Shown here: piece after piece, positions 36,884 through 45,916 of the stretch
Layout of the letters: every line of letters starts with the position of its first letter
How positions within the stretch are numbered: position 1 is the first letter of the stretch
NCBI GenBank assembly: GCA_003162395.1
Contig: PMON01000032.1
Coordinates: forward strand, 1 to 60,184
DNA length: 60,184 nt
Direction: 5' to 3'
DNA from: Acidimicrobiaceae bacterium
GTDB taxonomy: Bacteria; Actinomycetota; Acidimicrobiia; Acidimicrobiales; RAAP-2
Translations under genes and position numbers: made by a program
The notes under the pieces: model-generated
Database searches by the model: none
The model's input: the letters and a program-made list of their open reading frames with translations, nothing else
Told to the model about the DNA's origin: nothing

Positions 36884-38140
36884 GTGATGCTTCGGTCAGG
36901 CCTGGTGAAGGTCGCAGCTGCTGTGGCAGTAGTGGTGACGACCGTCGTCGTCTCCGCGGGCTTCGCAGCCGCGGAACCCGGGTTCTCCCCGATCCAAGCG
37001 ATGCCCCTCCCCGCCGGCAGCCAGCCGGGTAACCAGATCTCCTACCTCGCAACGTCCTGTCCGTCGACGACGAACTGCACTGCCGTCGGCGCGCGCTACT
37101 CGGGTGCGGGCGGGCCCGTCGCCGTCTCCGAGTCGTCGGGCACATGGGGTACGGCGGCGGCGATCGCAATGCCAGCAGGAGCCGTTGGAACCCAGCCACG
37201 ACTCACCGCCGTTTCGTGTCCCTCGGTCGGCAACTGCGTCGCAGTGGGCTACTACAAGACGTCCGGGACTTCGACGAAGCCGCTGCTCGTATCCGAGGCC
37301 TCGGGGACGTGGGGCGCAGCAGCGAGCCCAACGCCGCCCGCGGGTGCGAACACAGGAGCAACCCAGCTCGCCGCCCTCGCAGGAGTGTGGTGCGCCTCGG
37401 TCGGAAATTGTGTCGTAGTCGGCTCGTACACGGGACCGGGAACCTCGGAGTTCTTGATGACCGAGGTGGAGAGGTCGGGGACTTGGAGCGTGATGGCCAA
37501 GTTGCGGGTCGGCGCAGATACAGGTGGGACCAATCTCGTCTCGGCTATGGGACTTGCGTGCACGTCGACGGGCAACTGCACGGCCGTCGCATGGAATGGT
37601 GCTTCGTACGCGTGGACGAAGACCGACGGCTCATGGGGAACGCCGAGGTTGATCAGCCCGAATTGGCGGTTCTTCGTGTCCGACGTCGCCTGCCCGAGTC
37701 CGGCCATTTGCATCGCTGTTGGAGGAGTGGGCGATCTGGCCGCGGCGACCACCGAGACATCCGGGAAATGGGGCGCCCTGCACGTCTTGCCGCAGCCTTC
37801 CGGATCTCCGGCGACGGACGCCTCCTCCCTCTACGCGATCGCGTGCCAACCGACCGTCTGCATGGCCGTAGGCATCGCCGCGGAACTGGCTGCATATGAC
37901 GAGTACTTCCCGGAGTACTCCGTCGCAGCGACCTGGTCGAACAGGACATGGAGCCGCATGGTCCTCGAACAGGGTGTCCCCGCCGGGTCTGCTGCCTCCA
38001 ACTACTCGTCGCTCGACGGCGTCGCGTGCCCGTCCGGAGCGTCGTGCCTGGCCATTGGCGGCGGCGGCGTCTCCTCAGCGCCACCATCGAATGGCCCCCC
38101 AGCCAACTACCCCTACTCGACGGTCCTCACACCCGGGTAG
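36884..38140 (+). CDS. secreted Cys-pair beta-propeller protein, 7 repeats
   Basis: The protein has 418 residues from GTG-ATG (36884 or 36887). The signal peptide is VKVAAAVAVVVTTVVVSAGF with cleavage near A-A-A-E. Seven blade repeats follow, each with two Cys, for example YLATSCPSTTNCTAVGARY and LTAVSCPSVGNCVAVGYYK. The strand preceding each block ends in a T-W-G or similar aromatic turn (SESSGTWGTAAAI). Seven blades give one closed propeller. It is therefore a half-size relative of the 14-repeat protein at 24491. No enzyme motif is present. It is exported, with a binding or structural role inferred. Confidence 0.87.
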   Translation: MMLRSGLVKVAAAVAVVVTTVVVSAGFAAAEPGFSPIQAMPLPAGSQPGNQISYLATSCPSTTNCTAVGARYSGAGGPVAVSESSGTWGTAAAIAMPAGAVGTQPRLTAVSCPSVGNCVAVGYYKTSGTSTKPLLVSEASGTWGAAASPTPPAGANTGATQLAALAGVWCASVGNCVVVGSYTGPGTSEFLMTEVERSGTWSVMAKLRVGADTGGTNLVSAMGLACTSTGNCTAVAWNGASYAWTKTDGSWGTPRLISPNWRFFVSDVACPSPAICIAVGGVGDLAAATTETSGKWGALHVLPQPSGSPATDASSLYAIACQPTVCMAVGIAAELAAYDEYFPEYSVAATWSNRTWSRMVLEQGVPAGSAASNYSSLDGVACPSGASCLAIGGGGVSSAPPSNGPPANYPYSTVLTPG

Positions 38141-38181
38141 GGCGACGGTGCACGTCGCGCCCTCTCGCGTCCGAGCCGAGT

Positions 38182-38820
38182 TCAGCAAACGAGCATGCCG
38201 TCGAGAGCCCTTGCCGCGATCACACGCCAAGCATTGAACGAGACGGCATCGTCGAGGTCTCGTACCACACGCGCCATTGAGACTGAATGAAGAAAGAGGG
38301 CGAACGCTCGGGGCTCGACGCCGTCCGCGAGCCACCCACGTTCGTGAAGCACCTGTCCGATCTGCTCCCCGGCATCGAGATAGGCGGCTTCAAGCGCGAC
38401 GACACCGGGAAGATCTTGAGGGCGCCTTGCTGCGGCACCGATCAACTCGAATCGCCGCCTCCTCCCGGCTGCGACGTCGGCTGCCTCGCTCATGCGCAGC
38501 ATCTCGTCGAACCTTTCAATGAACTCGGCAGGCGTCTTGGAGGCCAGATACGTGTCGGCGTCCGTCTGACCGCGGTACGTGAGACTGTCGCGGAATTGGC
38601 GCTCTCGAGCCGCCGCGATTAGGCCGTCCCGACTGCCGAAGTGGTGGTAGATCGATCCGATCGAGACCCCGGACCGCTCCGAGACGTCCGCCAATCGCAG
38701 TGACGCTTCGCCGTCGCTGTCAAGGATCGTGATTACGACGTCGAGCGTCCGATCGACGGTGTCGGTTCCTCGTTGCGTCAGGCGAACTGGTGGAAACCTT
38801 GTGTCGGCGGCAAGAGCCAT
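38182..38820 (-). CDS. TetR-family transcriptional regulator
   Basis: The protein has 212 residues. The N-terminal DNA-binding domain holds LRLADVSERSGVSIGSIYHH then FGSRDGLIAAARERQF, the standard TetR helix-turn-helix (about residues 38-70). The C-terminal helical ligand domain (ADVAAGRRRRFELIGAAARR and FALFLHSVSMARVVRDL) matches no specific subfamily I can name. It usually represses a neighbouring or divergent gene until a small ligand binds. The divergent neighbour here is the long propeller gene at 39385, 564 nt away. Whether it is the target is unknown; no palindromic operator was obvious next to the start. Confidence 0.9.
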   Translation of the reverse strand: MALAADTRFPPVRLTQRGTDTVDRTLDVVITILDSDGEASLRLADVSERSGVSIGSIYHHFGSRDGLIAAARERQFRDSLTYRGQTDADTYLASKTPAEFIERFDEMLRMSEAADVAAGRRRRFELIGAAARRPQDLPGVVALEAAYLDAGEQIGQVLHERGWLADGVEPRAFALFLHSVSMARVVRDLDDAVSFNAWRVIAARALDGMLVC

Positions 38821-39384
38821 CGAGCAATTTTACGGGCGATGTTGGCCCGACATGTCAATGGAGTGCGTCAGGTCGGATCAGCCGTGTAGAACGCGCTTCG
38901 AGTTCGCCACCGCGATCCCGCGGCGGCGCTCTGTCGCACAGAAGCGTCGCTGTGGGCGGCATCGCGGTGGGCAGGAGTGGTTATCGGCACGTGGCATCGC
39001 CTCGATGGGTTGGAGCGGCCTTCTCAACACGCCTACAGAGTGCAAGCCGGCACGGCGGTGAGGCTCGTGCCCAGCGGGCGAGCCGACACGTGAGAGCCCA
39101 GGCGTCTCCGGCGCCTGGGGCCTGATCCAATCCGAGATGCACCCCACTCGGGTTGTCGAAGTGCGGCGATGGCCGTGGACAGCTCGAGCCGGGTGGCCCA
39201 GAGCTGGCAGCCGGGCGGCTGGATCAGCATGGAACCCCGTACGGCTCCGTCGGAGGTTGCTGTAGCAGTCGCGACGGTGGCCGGGGGGCTGAGGAGCCAC
39301 AGGAAGTGGTTGACGTCGCGCGCGTTCGACACGCGACGCCACGCAACATACACTTCGCGAACTACATCCGGACCGGAGAGTGCC
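38821..39384. other. divergent intergenic region
   Basis: No gene is supported. A forward frame of the next gene is open from 39169 but looks non-coding until the signal peptide at 39385. It contains one strong hairpin (39097-39119). Confidence 0.5.
39097..39119 (+). terminator. strong hairpin without T-tract
   Basis: CCCAGGCG and CGCCTGGG form a perfect 8-bp stem with a 7-nt loop. There is no run of T after it. It may be a transcription barrier in front of the propeller operon, or a remnant. Confidence 0.4.
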
Positions 39385-42270
39385 GTGACGCGCAGCAGCC
39401 AACGGTCCCACATCGCGGTGATCGGCCTGGTGTTGGCGGTCGGGATCGTGGCAGTACCAAGTGCCGGGGCGACGGGAGCGGTCTCAACGCAGGCGCTAGT
39501 TGACACGCTGCCTGTCGCCACCGTCGCCAACCCAGGGTACCTCGAGCAGCTCGCGTGCGCCTCGGTAGGGAACTGTGCAGGAATCGGCTCCTACGCGACG
39601 GGTGACCAGTCCGGCGGGGCCTTCGTCGCCTCCGAGATCGACGGGCACTGGGGGCCCGAGCAGGCGATCCTCGGCGCGCCGCTCGCCAACGTGGGTGACC
39701 AGCTGAACGCGGTCCAGTGCACGGGCAACCGGAGTTGCGTCGCCGTCGGGACCGAGTACGAAGGGGCGTTCCCGATCGCGATCGTCGTCGTCGAGCGCAA
39801 CGGCGTGTGGCTCCCGGCACGGGTGCTGCCGTCGATCAGTGACCTGCCGCACCTCGACGCGACGACCGCGGATGCCGTGAGCTGCTGGGGAGCCACCTGC
39901 ACGATCTTCGGGAGCTACACGAATCCGGGCGGGTCACAGAACCTCTACTCGGCGGAGCTCGCGGGGAACGCCTTCGGGAGTGCCTCGACGTTGCTGTCGA
40001 GCTGGTCCGCATCGTTGGGCGGGCCAGGCAGCGTGCAGCTCAGCCAGGAGGTCTGTCCCACGGCTGGCACGTGCGTCGTTGCTGGAGGGGTGCTCTCGAG
40101 CGAGGGAGTGGGCGCAGCGTTCATCGCGACGAACGTGTTCGGGAGGTGGGGCAACGCGCGGGTCGTTCCCGGGACGATCTCAGCCGCAGGCGGTCTGGGC
40201 GGCGTGACGGTAGACGCGCTCGCGTGCTCCTCGGCGAGCCGGTGCGTGGTGGGGGGCTCGGCCGGATCCGACACGTCCAACCTGGTGCAGGCGTGGATCG
40301 CGAGCTCGACCTCGGGCAGCATCACGACGGCGGAGTTCCCCCCGGGGCTCGCGGGGCTGGAGGCCGCCGCGGGCGGCGGTCCGAACGAGGCCGCCGACGT
40401 GACGACAGCGGCGTGTGTTGCCAACGTCTGCGTCGCGGGGGGCAGCTACACCGATGCTCAGGGTGACGTGCTGCCCTTCGTCGACCGGGCCGCGGGATCG
40501 ATGTTCCGCGCGGTACAGACGTTCCCCGGGATGATCGACTTTCTCGAAAGTGCCGAGTCGAGCCCCGTCTCGGGTGTCATCGATGACATCTCGTGTGCCG
40601 CGACAGGCGCGTGCGTGGTCGTGGGCGAGGCCGACGGAACGTCGAGCAGCGCCGCCGAGGTCTCCGCAGGTCTGTATACGGCCGAGGTCAGCCCGAGCTC
40701 GATCGGCGCCCCCACGAGCGTCGCCGGCTCGCTCGCAGGCCCGAGCACGGGCGCTCTGTCGTTCGTCGCGCGGAGCGCGTCCTCGCAGGGTCCGACGTCG
40801 TTGCTGCTGACCGACGGCAGCACCTACGAGGCGGCGACAGTGAGACCGTCGGGCATCTCAACGCCCGTGCCCATCTCGGTGTCGGGCTCCTTTTCCTTCG
40901 GCGATGACTCCGAGGGCGACCTCATCAGTTGCTGGTCCCCGGGTAACTGCGTGGCGATCGGGCTGGCGTCCACGATCACCGACGCCTACGGCGACGCGAC
41001 CACGATCGCCTACTCGGCCAGGGAGGCCAACGGGTCGTGGCGGCCCGAAGAAGCGATCCCCGGGACCGAAGGCTCCTTTGACAGCTCGCTCAGCCTGACC
41101 CAGCTCTCCTGCTCGTCTGCTGCGACCTGCGTGATCGCTGGCGAGGGTCAGTTCGGGAACTCGGGACTGTCGGTCTTCGTACTCCCGATGACCGGCGGGA
41201 AGTGGGGGTCGGTGCACGAGCTCACCGGACTCGACACCTACGCGGGCAGCCAGGCCAACGGAGACCTCTCGGACGCCTCTGCCGTCGACTGCTCGACGAG
41301 CACGTCCTGCACGCTCGCGGGAATGTTCCTCGACCCGGCCAACGAAGAGCAGCCCTTCGTGGTCGTGGGTCGCCCCGGCTCGCTGTCCCACGCCGCTCCA
41401 CTGGGGTTGCCCGACACCGCGTCCACGGACTTCACGATCAGCACGCTGAGCTGCCCGGCCAGCTCGGCGTGCTGGCTCGCCGGTGAGGAGTACGACAAGT
41501 CCGCGAAGGCGTGGGTGCCGGCCGTGACGTCTCGGACCTCGAAGGGGTGGTCCGCGCCCGTGGAGATCCCCGGCGCCAAGGGCGCCGTCGCCGCGGCGTC
41601 ATCGACCGGGTACGCAGCGGGCCAGCTCCCCTTCCTCTCGTGTCAGAGCGCATCGGCTTGCGAGGCGGTCGTGCTCGTGTCGTCCTCGGCGCAGACGCAC
41701 GTCTTCACGTCGTCCCTCAAGGGCTCGAAGTGGTCGACAATCGCGCCGGTGCCGGACTGGTCGAAGACGGCCACCGCCTTCAGCCAGGGCTACAACCTGA
41801 TCGGCCTCGCCTGTGCCTCGCCTGGCAACTGCGTGCTCGCGGCCTCGGGCGCCGTGTCCTTCGGGCTCGACGTCCCCACGGACCTCGCCTTCGCCAGCAC
41901 CGAGACCAGCGGCGTCTGGTCGGCGACCTCGGTGCTCTCGGCGGATCCCGCCGCGAAAGGCGCGACGTTGTTCGAGGCGCAGCAGGTCGGCTGCAGCGCC
42001 AGTGGCGCGTGCGACGTCTTCGGCACCTACGACATGGTGTACGACCGGGCGTCGATCGGCGAGGAGGAGTGGCAGTGGGCGCCGGAGGACGTGGCCGTGC
42101 TGCAGTGGGACGGGTCGTCCTGGTCCTCACCGGTCGACCTCACCGCGCAGGTCCCCGGCGACGTCCGCCCGTCAGAGGTGTCGTGCACGGCCGGCCAGTG
42201 CACCATGGTGGCAACAAGGTGGTCGGTCGCTGGCGGTGAGCAGTCGGTGGTGAGCACCGTCGGGGGATGA
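39385..42270 (+). CDS. secreted Cys-pair beta-propeller protein, about 15 repeats
   Basis: The protein has 961 residues from the GTG at 39385, chosen because GGAGAG lies 4-9 nt upstream and the codons that follow form a signal peptide (SHIAVIGLVLAVGIVAVPSA, then G-A-T-G). About 15 Cys-pair blocks occur at 50-70-residue spacing, for example LEQLACASVGNCAGIGSYA, DAVSCWGATCTIFGSYT and IGLACASPGNCVLAASGA. Blade lengths are longer and more variable than in the 24491 protein. Two propellers in tandem are likely. No enzymatic motif or membrane anchor is visible at the C-terminus (ends VVSTVGG). It is 108 nt upstream of a same-sized paralogue, so they probably form an operon. Confidence 0.88.
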   Translation: MTRSSQRSHIAVIGLVLAVGIVAVPSAGATGAVSTQALVDTLPVATVANPGYLEQLACASVGNCAGIGSYATGDQSGGAFVASEIDGHWGPEQAILGAPLANVGDQLNAVQCTGNRSCVAVGTEYEGAFPIAIVVVERNGVWLPARVLPSISDLPHLDATTADAVSCWGATCTIFGSYTNPGGSQNLYSAELAGNAFGSASTLLSSWSASLGGPGSVQLSQEVCPTAGTCVVAGGVLSSEGVGAAFIATNVFGRWGNARVVPGTISAAGGLGGVTVDALACSSASRCVVGGSAGSDTSNLVQAWIASSTSGSITTAEFPPGLAGLEAAAGGGPNEAADVTTAACVANVCVAGGSYTDAQGDVLPFVDRAAGSMFRAVQTFPGMIDFLESAESSPVSGVIDDISCAATGACVVVGEADGTSSSAAEVSAGLYTAEVSPSSIGAPTSVAGSLAGPSTGALSFVARSASSQGPTSLLLTDGSTYEAATVRPSGISTPVPISVSGSFSFGDDSEGDLISCWSPGNCVAIGLASTITDAYGDATTIAYSAREANGSWRPEEAIPGTEGSFDSSLSLTQLSCSSAATCVIAGEGQFGNSGLSVFVLPMTGGKWGSVHELTGLDTYAGSQANGDLSDASAVDCSTSTSCTLAGMFLDPANEEQPFVVVGRPGSLSHAAPLGLPDTASTDFTISTLSCPASSACWLAGEEYDKSAKAWVPAVTSRTSKGWSAPVEIPGAKGAVAAASSTGYAAGQLPFLSCQSASACEAVVLVSSSAQTHVFTSSLKGSKWSTIAPVPDWSKTATAFSQGYNLIGLACASPGNCVLAASGAVSFGLDVPTDLAFASTETSGVWSATSVLSADPAAKGATLFEAQQVGCSASGACDVFGTYDMVYDRASIGEEEWQWAPEDVAVLQWDGSSWSSPVDLTAQVPGDVRPSEVSCTAGQCTMVATRWSVAGGEQSVVSTVGG

Positions 42271-42378
42271 GCCGCACGGACGCGACTGAGCCCTTCATCG
42301 GGTCGGCAGGGCACCGGCGCCGCTGGACCAAACGCCGTGCCGAGCGTCCGGGAGCTGTGAGATGAGGTGGAGGCGATC

Positions 42379-45198
42379 GTGACGAGTCCTCGGGGCAAGC
42401 GAGCATCCATGATCAGTGCCGTCGTCGGGGTGGCCCTCGCCGTCGCCATCACGCCGGCTGGGGCAGTGACGACGAGGCTGACGTGGCGGACCCCCATCTC
42501 GATGGGCGGCGTCACCTCAGGGACGCTCGGGTCCGCGACCCTTGGTGCCCCGACGATTTCGTGCTGGGCGCCAGGGGACTGCGAGGCCGTCGGGACATAC
42601 GTCGACACGACGAACGACGAGGTCCTCTACTGGGACGCCGAGCAGGCCGGGCTCTGGGGCGTCGCGACGACGCTGGGCCAAGCGCCCTCCAACGCCTCAT
42701 CGCCCGCGACGCTGACCGTCGACGCGGTGTCCTGCTCGGCGCACGGCGACTGCGCTGTCGCGGGGACCTACGCCTCGACCGTGACCGGCGCCAGCGTCAT
42801 CTTCGTTTCGACCCAGGTGTCGGGGGTGTGGGGCGCCGTCACCGCCCTGCCGGGGATCGCCGGCCTCGACACGGGGAACCAAGAGCAGGTCGGTGCGCTC
42901 CAGTGCGTTGGGGCGGGAAGCTGCCTGCTCGCGGGGACCTTCGTGTCCGCCTCGGGTGCCACCTCGGTCTTCACCTCGTCGTCGGCCGGCGCGACGTGGA
43001 GCCATGCGGTCGCACTCCCCGAGCCGGCGGACGCGGGCAGCCCGTCGTTCGCCGCGGTCGGCGGGATCTGGTGCCCGTCCGCGGGTGCCTGCACGCTTGT
43101 CGGGACCTACGCGGACACGTCCGGGGAATACCAGGTGCTCGTCGACACCGAGGTCTCCGGCGCATGGTCCACGCCCGCGGCCGTGTCCGCCCTCGAGGCG
43201 CTCAACTCGTACTACGCCCAGGGCACGACCGTATGGTGCGCGTCACCGGGGACCTGTGAGATCGGCGGCGTCTACACCGACGCAGGCGGCGCCACCCAGG
43301 GCTTCGACGCCTCAACAGCCGGCGGGTCCGTGACCTCGGCCGGCGCGATCCCGGGACTCGGCGCGCTCAACGCGTCCGGCGCCGCCGGCGTCGACGCGGT
43401 CTCGTGCACGGTGCCTGGATCGTGCATCATCGGCGGGTCCTACTCGTCGAGCGGCTCCAACCAGGATGCGTTCGTCGAGAGCGTCGTCGGGGGGACGCCA
43501 CAGGCCGCGACGGCGCTGCCCGGCTGGGCGAGCCTGAACAGCGACACGGGGGCCGCGTCGGGCGCCGTCACGCAGGCCGCTTGCGGGGCCTCGGCGTGCG
43601 CGGTCGCGGGGACCTACACCGACGCGAGCGGGAACACCCAGGTGTTTGGCGACACGGAGTCTGCAGGGACGTGGCACACGGTCGGTGCGGTCGCGGGGGC
43701 CCCGCCGTCGGCCACCTCTGGGGACTCGTCGGTCCTCGCATTCGCGTGCGACACGTCGCTCGCGTGCGACCTCGCGGCGAGCGGGACGACCTCCACGGGC
43801 GGCCAGGAGGCCTACGAGGTCTCGGGCGGCCCGACGTCGTGGACCTGGGGCCAGCTCTTCGACCCCTCCTCGGCGGTGCACGAAAGCGCGAACGCGGGCA
43901 GCGGCGACCTCACGTGCTGGGTGCGCGGGGCCTGCGCGGCCGTGGGGTTCTACGCCGCCTCAGCCACCAGCGAACTGCCCTGGATCGACGTCGAGACCAG
44001 CGGCGTCTGGGGCGCGGCCACGGCGATCCCGCTGTCGACCGCCGACAAGTCCGTGGTCCCAGCCTCGGTCGCGTGCTCGGACGCCAGCGACTGCGTCGTG
44101 GTGGTCGACGTGGCCGACACCGTCGTGGACGCCCAGCAGTCCGGCACGACGCCGGAGGTCCTCGTCGAGACCGCGGGTACGTGGGGCACGCTGTCGGCGA
44201 TCACCATCAAGAACGGGTCGTACCCGGTCGTGACGCCGCTCGCCGCGAGCGCCCTGTGCGCCGGCGGGGCGTGCCACGTCCTCGCCACCGTCTCGCTCGC
44301 CAGGAGCCACAGCGGCTCGCTGGACGGCTACGAGGTCGCGGTCGCCACCGTGCAGGGCGCCAGCCCCTCGGCGTACGCGCCGATCGACGTGTACGCGTCG
44401 GCGAAGGGTTCCCCCGGGTACCTGCAGTCGGCCGTGTGGACCTGCAGCTCTGCCACGCAGTGCCTCGAGGTCGACGGCCAGTCGACCTACTCGAATGCCG
44501 CGGTCGCGTCTGCGAGCGTCGTGCACCGATTTGCCGGCGGGCGATGGACCACGGTCGCGAGGCTCACCGGCCCCCGTCGAAAGGAGGGCACCAGCAGCAA
44601 CCCGTACAGCGTCAGCGACAACGTCCTGACGAGCGCGTCGTGCGCCTCCAGCGGCCAGTGCGAGCTCGTCGGATTCACGACGCAGGCGAGCGGCCCCGTG
44701 ACAGTCGCCTACGCGATGTCGCTCACGGGCGGGACCCTCTCGAAGCCCCTGGTGCTGGCGGGGTACTCGACCGCGGCGAAGTCCGACAACACCGCGCGGT
44801 CCGTCCAGTGCGTTGGCGCGTCGTGCGTCGTTCTCGGCGAGACGTCCGGAGCCTTGCCCGCGTCCCGCGAGGTCATGGTCGTGTCGGCGCTCAAGGGGTC
44901 TGCCACGGCGGCGATCGCCAGGACTGTGCTGCCGCCCAACTCGTTCTTCGACAGGGTGGCCTGCGCGGGCGCCCGGAGCTGCCTGATGACCTTGCAGTCC
45001 TACTCCCTGACCTCGGGAGGGATCTCGTGGGACTACCTGACACTGCAGGGCTCGAGGCTCTCCGGCCCGGTCTTGCTCCCGGGTGCCGCGGCCGGCGCGA
45101 CCAACGTCGTCGGGCCGGCCGCGCCGACGGGCGGTGCCTTCGAGCTCCTGGTGGACGAGGGGTCGAACTCGTCGCACCCGTTCGTCCTGCAGTCGTAG
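42379..45198 (+). CDS. secreted Cys-pair beta-propeller protein, about 15 repeats (paralogue)
   Basis: The protein has 939 residues from the GTG at 42379, which has GGAGG 5 nt upstream; the frame extends four codons to another GTG. The signal peptide is MISAVVGVALAVAITPAGAV. About 15 Cys-pair blocks follow, for example PTISCWAPGDCEAVGTYV, DAVSCSAHGDCAVAGTYA and GDLTCWVRGACAAVGFYA. Phrases such as ASGAVTQAACG and TYTDASGNTQVF correspond to segments of the preceding gene (TTAACVANVCVAGGSYTDAQ), showing tandem duplication followed by divergence. It is exported and function is unknown. The very high GC of this gene produces long open frames in other frames, which I discount. Confidence 0.88.
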   Translation: MTSPRGKRASMISAVVGVALAVAITPAGAVTTRLTWRTPISMGGVTSGTLGSATLGAPTISCWAPGDCEAVGTYVDTTNDEVLYWDAEQAGLWGVATTLGQAPSNASSPATLTVDAVSCSAHGDCAVAGTYASTVTGASVIFVSTQVSGVWGAVTALPGIAGLDTGNQEQVGALQCVGAGSCLLAGTFVSASGATSVFTSSSAGATWSHAVALPEPADAGSPSFAAVGGIWCPSAGACTLVGTYADTSGEYQVLVDTEVSGAWSTPAAVSALEALNSYYAQGTTVWCASPGTCEIGGVYTDAGGATQGFDASTAGGSVTSAGAIPGLGALNASGAAGVDAVSCTVPGSCIIGGSYSSSGSNQDAFVESVVGGTPQAATALPGWASLNSDTGAASGAVTQAACGASACAVAGTYTDASGNTQVFGDTESAGTWHTVGAVAGAPPSATSGDSSVLAFACDTSLACDLAASGTTSTGGQEAYEVSGGPTSWTWGQLFDPSSAVHESANAGSGDLTCWVRGACAAVGFYAASATSELPWIDVETSGVWGAATAIPLSTADKSVVPASVACSDASDCVVVVDVADTVVDAQQSGTTPEVLVETAGTWGTLSAITIKNGSYPVVTPLAASALCAGGACHVLATVSLARSHSGSLDGYEVAVATVQGASPSAYAPIDVYASAKGSPGYLQSAVWTCSSATQCLEVDGQSTYSNAAVASASVVHRFAGGRWTTVARLTGPRRKEGTSSNPYSVSDNVLTSASCASSGQCELVGFTTQASGPVTVAYAMSLTGGTLSKPLVLAGYSTAAKSDNTARSVQCVGASCVVLGETSGALPASREVMVVSALKGSATAAIARTVLPPNSFFDRVACAGARSCLMTLQSYSLTSGGISWDYLTLQGSRLSGPVLLPGAAAGATNVVGPAAPTGGAFELLVDEGSNSSHPFVLQS

Positions 45199-45302
45199 GG
45201 CCACGCACGTCAGGACACGGCGGCGTTCGGTCCGACGCCCGTGGACCTCATTCTGAACATCAGGTGGTCGCGCCGATCTCCTACGAAGCCATAGTAGAGA
45301 TG

Positions 45303-45314
45303 TCTTGCGCAAGA
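45303..45314. promoter_or_regulatory. perfect 12-bp palindrome, candidate operator
   Basis: TCTTGCGCAAGA reads the same on both strands and lies 26 nt before the start of the HTH regulator gene at 45341, in a locally AT-rich stretch. A self-regulatory operator is the simplest reading. Confidence 0.5.
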
Positions 45315-45340
45315 GATGATGATCAAGATATGCTGTTCTC

Positions 45341-45916
45341 ATGGCCGACACGACGAAGGCACGCTCGAGCAAGTCCGTCTACGGACTGAGAGCACTTGCC
45401 CATCCGCTGCGATGGATGCTCATCGACCTGCTGGAGAGCGAGGACTCGGCCACTGCAACGCGGTGCGCCGAGGTGCTTGGTGAGAGCGTCGCGAGCTGCT
45501 CGTATCACCTTGGCATCCTTGCAAAGTACGGGTACATCGAGCTCGTTCCTGGCGTCACGGGTCGCGAGAAGCCGTGGCGGCTTGCGAGCACCCGTCAGGA
45601 CCTCTCGAGTCCGTCATCCGATCCAGATGAGGTACTGGCTTCACAAGCGGCGAGCGAAGCCTTTCTCGAGCACGAGGTGGACCAGATGAAGGTCCGGCTG
45701 CGTCACGTGAGCCTCGAATCGCCGGCATGGCGCGGGGCCAGCGCGGCTGGTGGCTCGACCATGTACGTCACTGCCGCAGAGCTTCTCGAGATCAAGGAGG
45801 AATTGATGGCGGTGCTTCTCCGGTTTGCAGACAGGCAGTCGGACCCCGACTCGCGGCCGGCGAATGCTCGGCGGGCTCGTGTCTTCTTCAGCACGACCGT
45901 CGACCCAAAACGATGA
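45341..45916 (+). CDS. ArsR-like winged-helix transcriptional regulator
   Basis: The protein has 191 residues. SVYGLRALAHPLRWMLIDLL begins the ArsR-type domain. ATRCAEVLGESVASCSYHLG then ILAKYGYIELVPG is the recognition helix and wing (about 40-80). The rest is a helical effector or dimerisation region with VTAAELLEIKEELMAVLLRF. It lacks the metal-binding Cys of classical ArsR and resembles the helix-turn-helix domain regulators that pair with enzyme genes in actinobacteria. Its stop overlaps the next gene's ATG (ATGA at 45913-45916), so the pair is translationally coupled. A perfect palindrome 26 nt upstream is a candidate operator. Confidence 0.88.
   Translation: MADTTKARSSKSVYGLRALAHPLRWMLIDLLESEDSATATRCAEVLGESVASCSYHLGILAKYGYIELVPGVTGREKPWRLASTRQDLSSPSSDPDEVLASQAASEAFLEHEVDQMKVRLRHVSLESPAWRGASAAGGSTMYVTAAELLEIKEELMAVLLRFADRQSDPDSRPANARRARVFFSTTVDPKR

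Noticed and set aside
43404-45389. 661-codon plus-strand and 470-codon minus-strand frames over the 42379 gene
   Set aside because: Extremely Arg-rich alternative frames. The chosen frame has the signal peptide and regular Cys-pair repeats.
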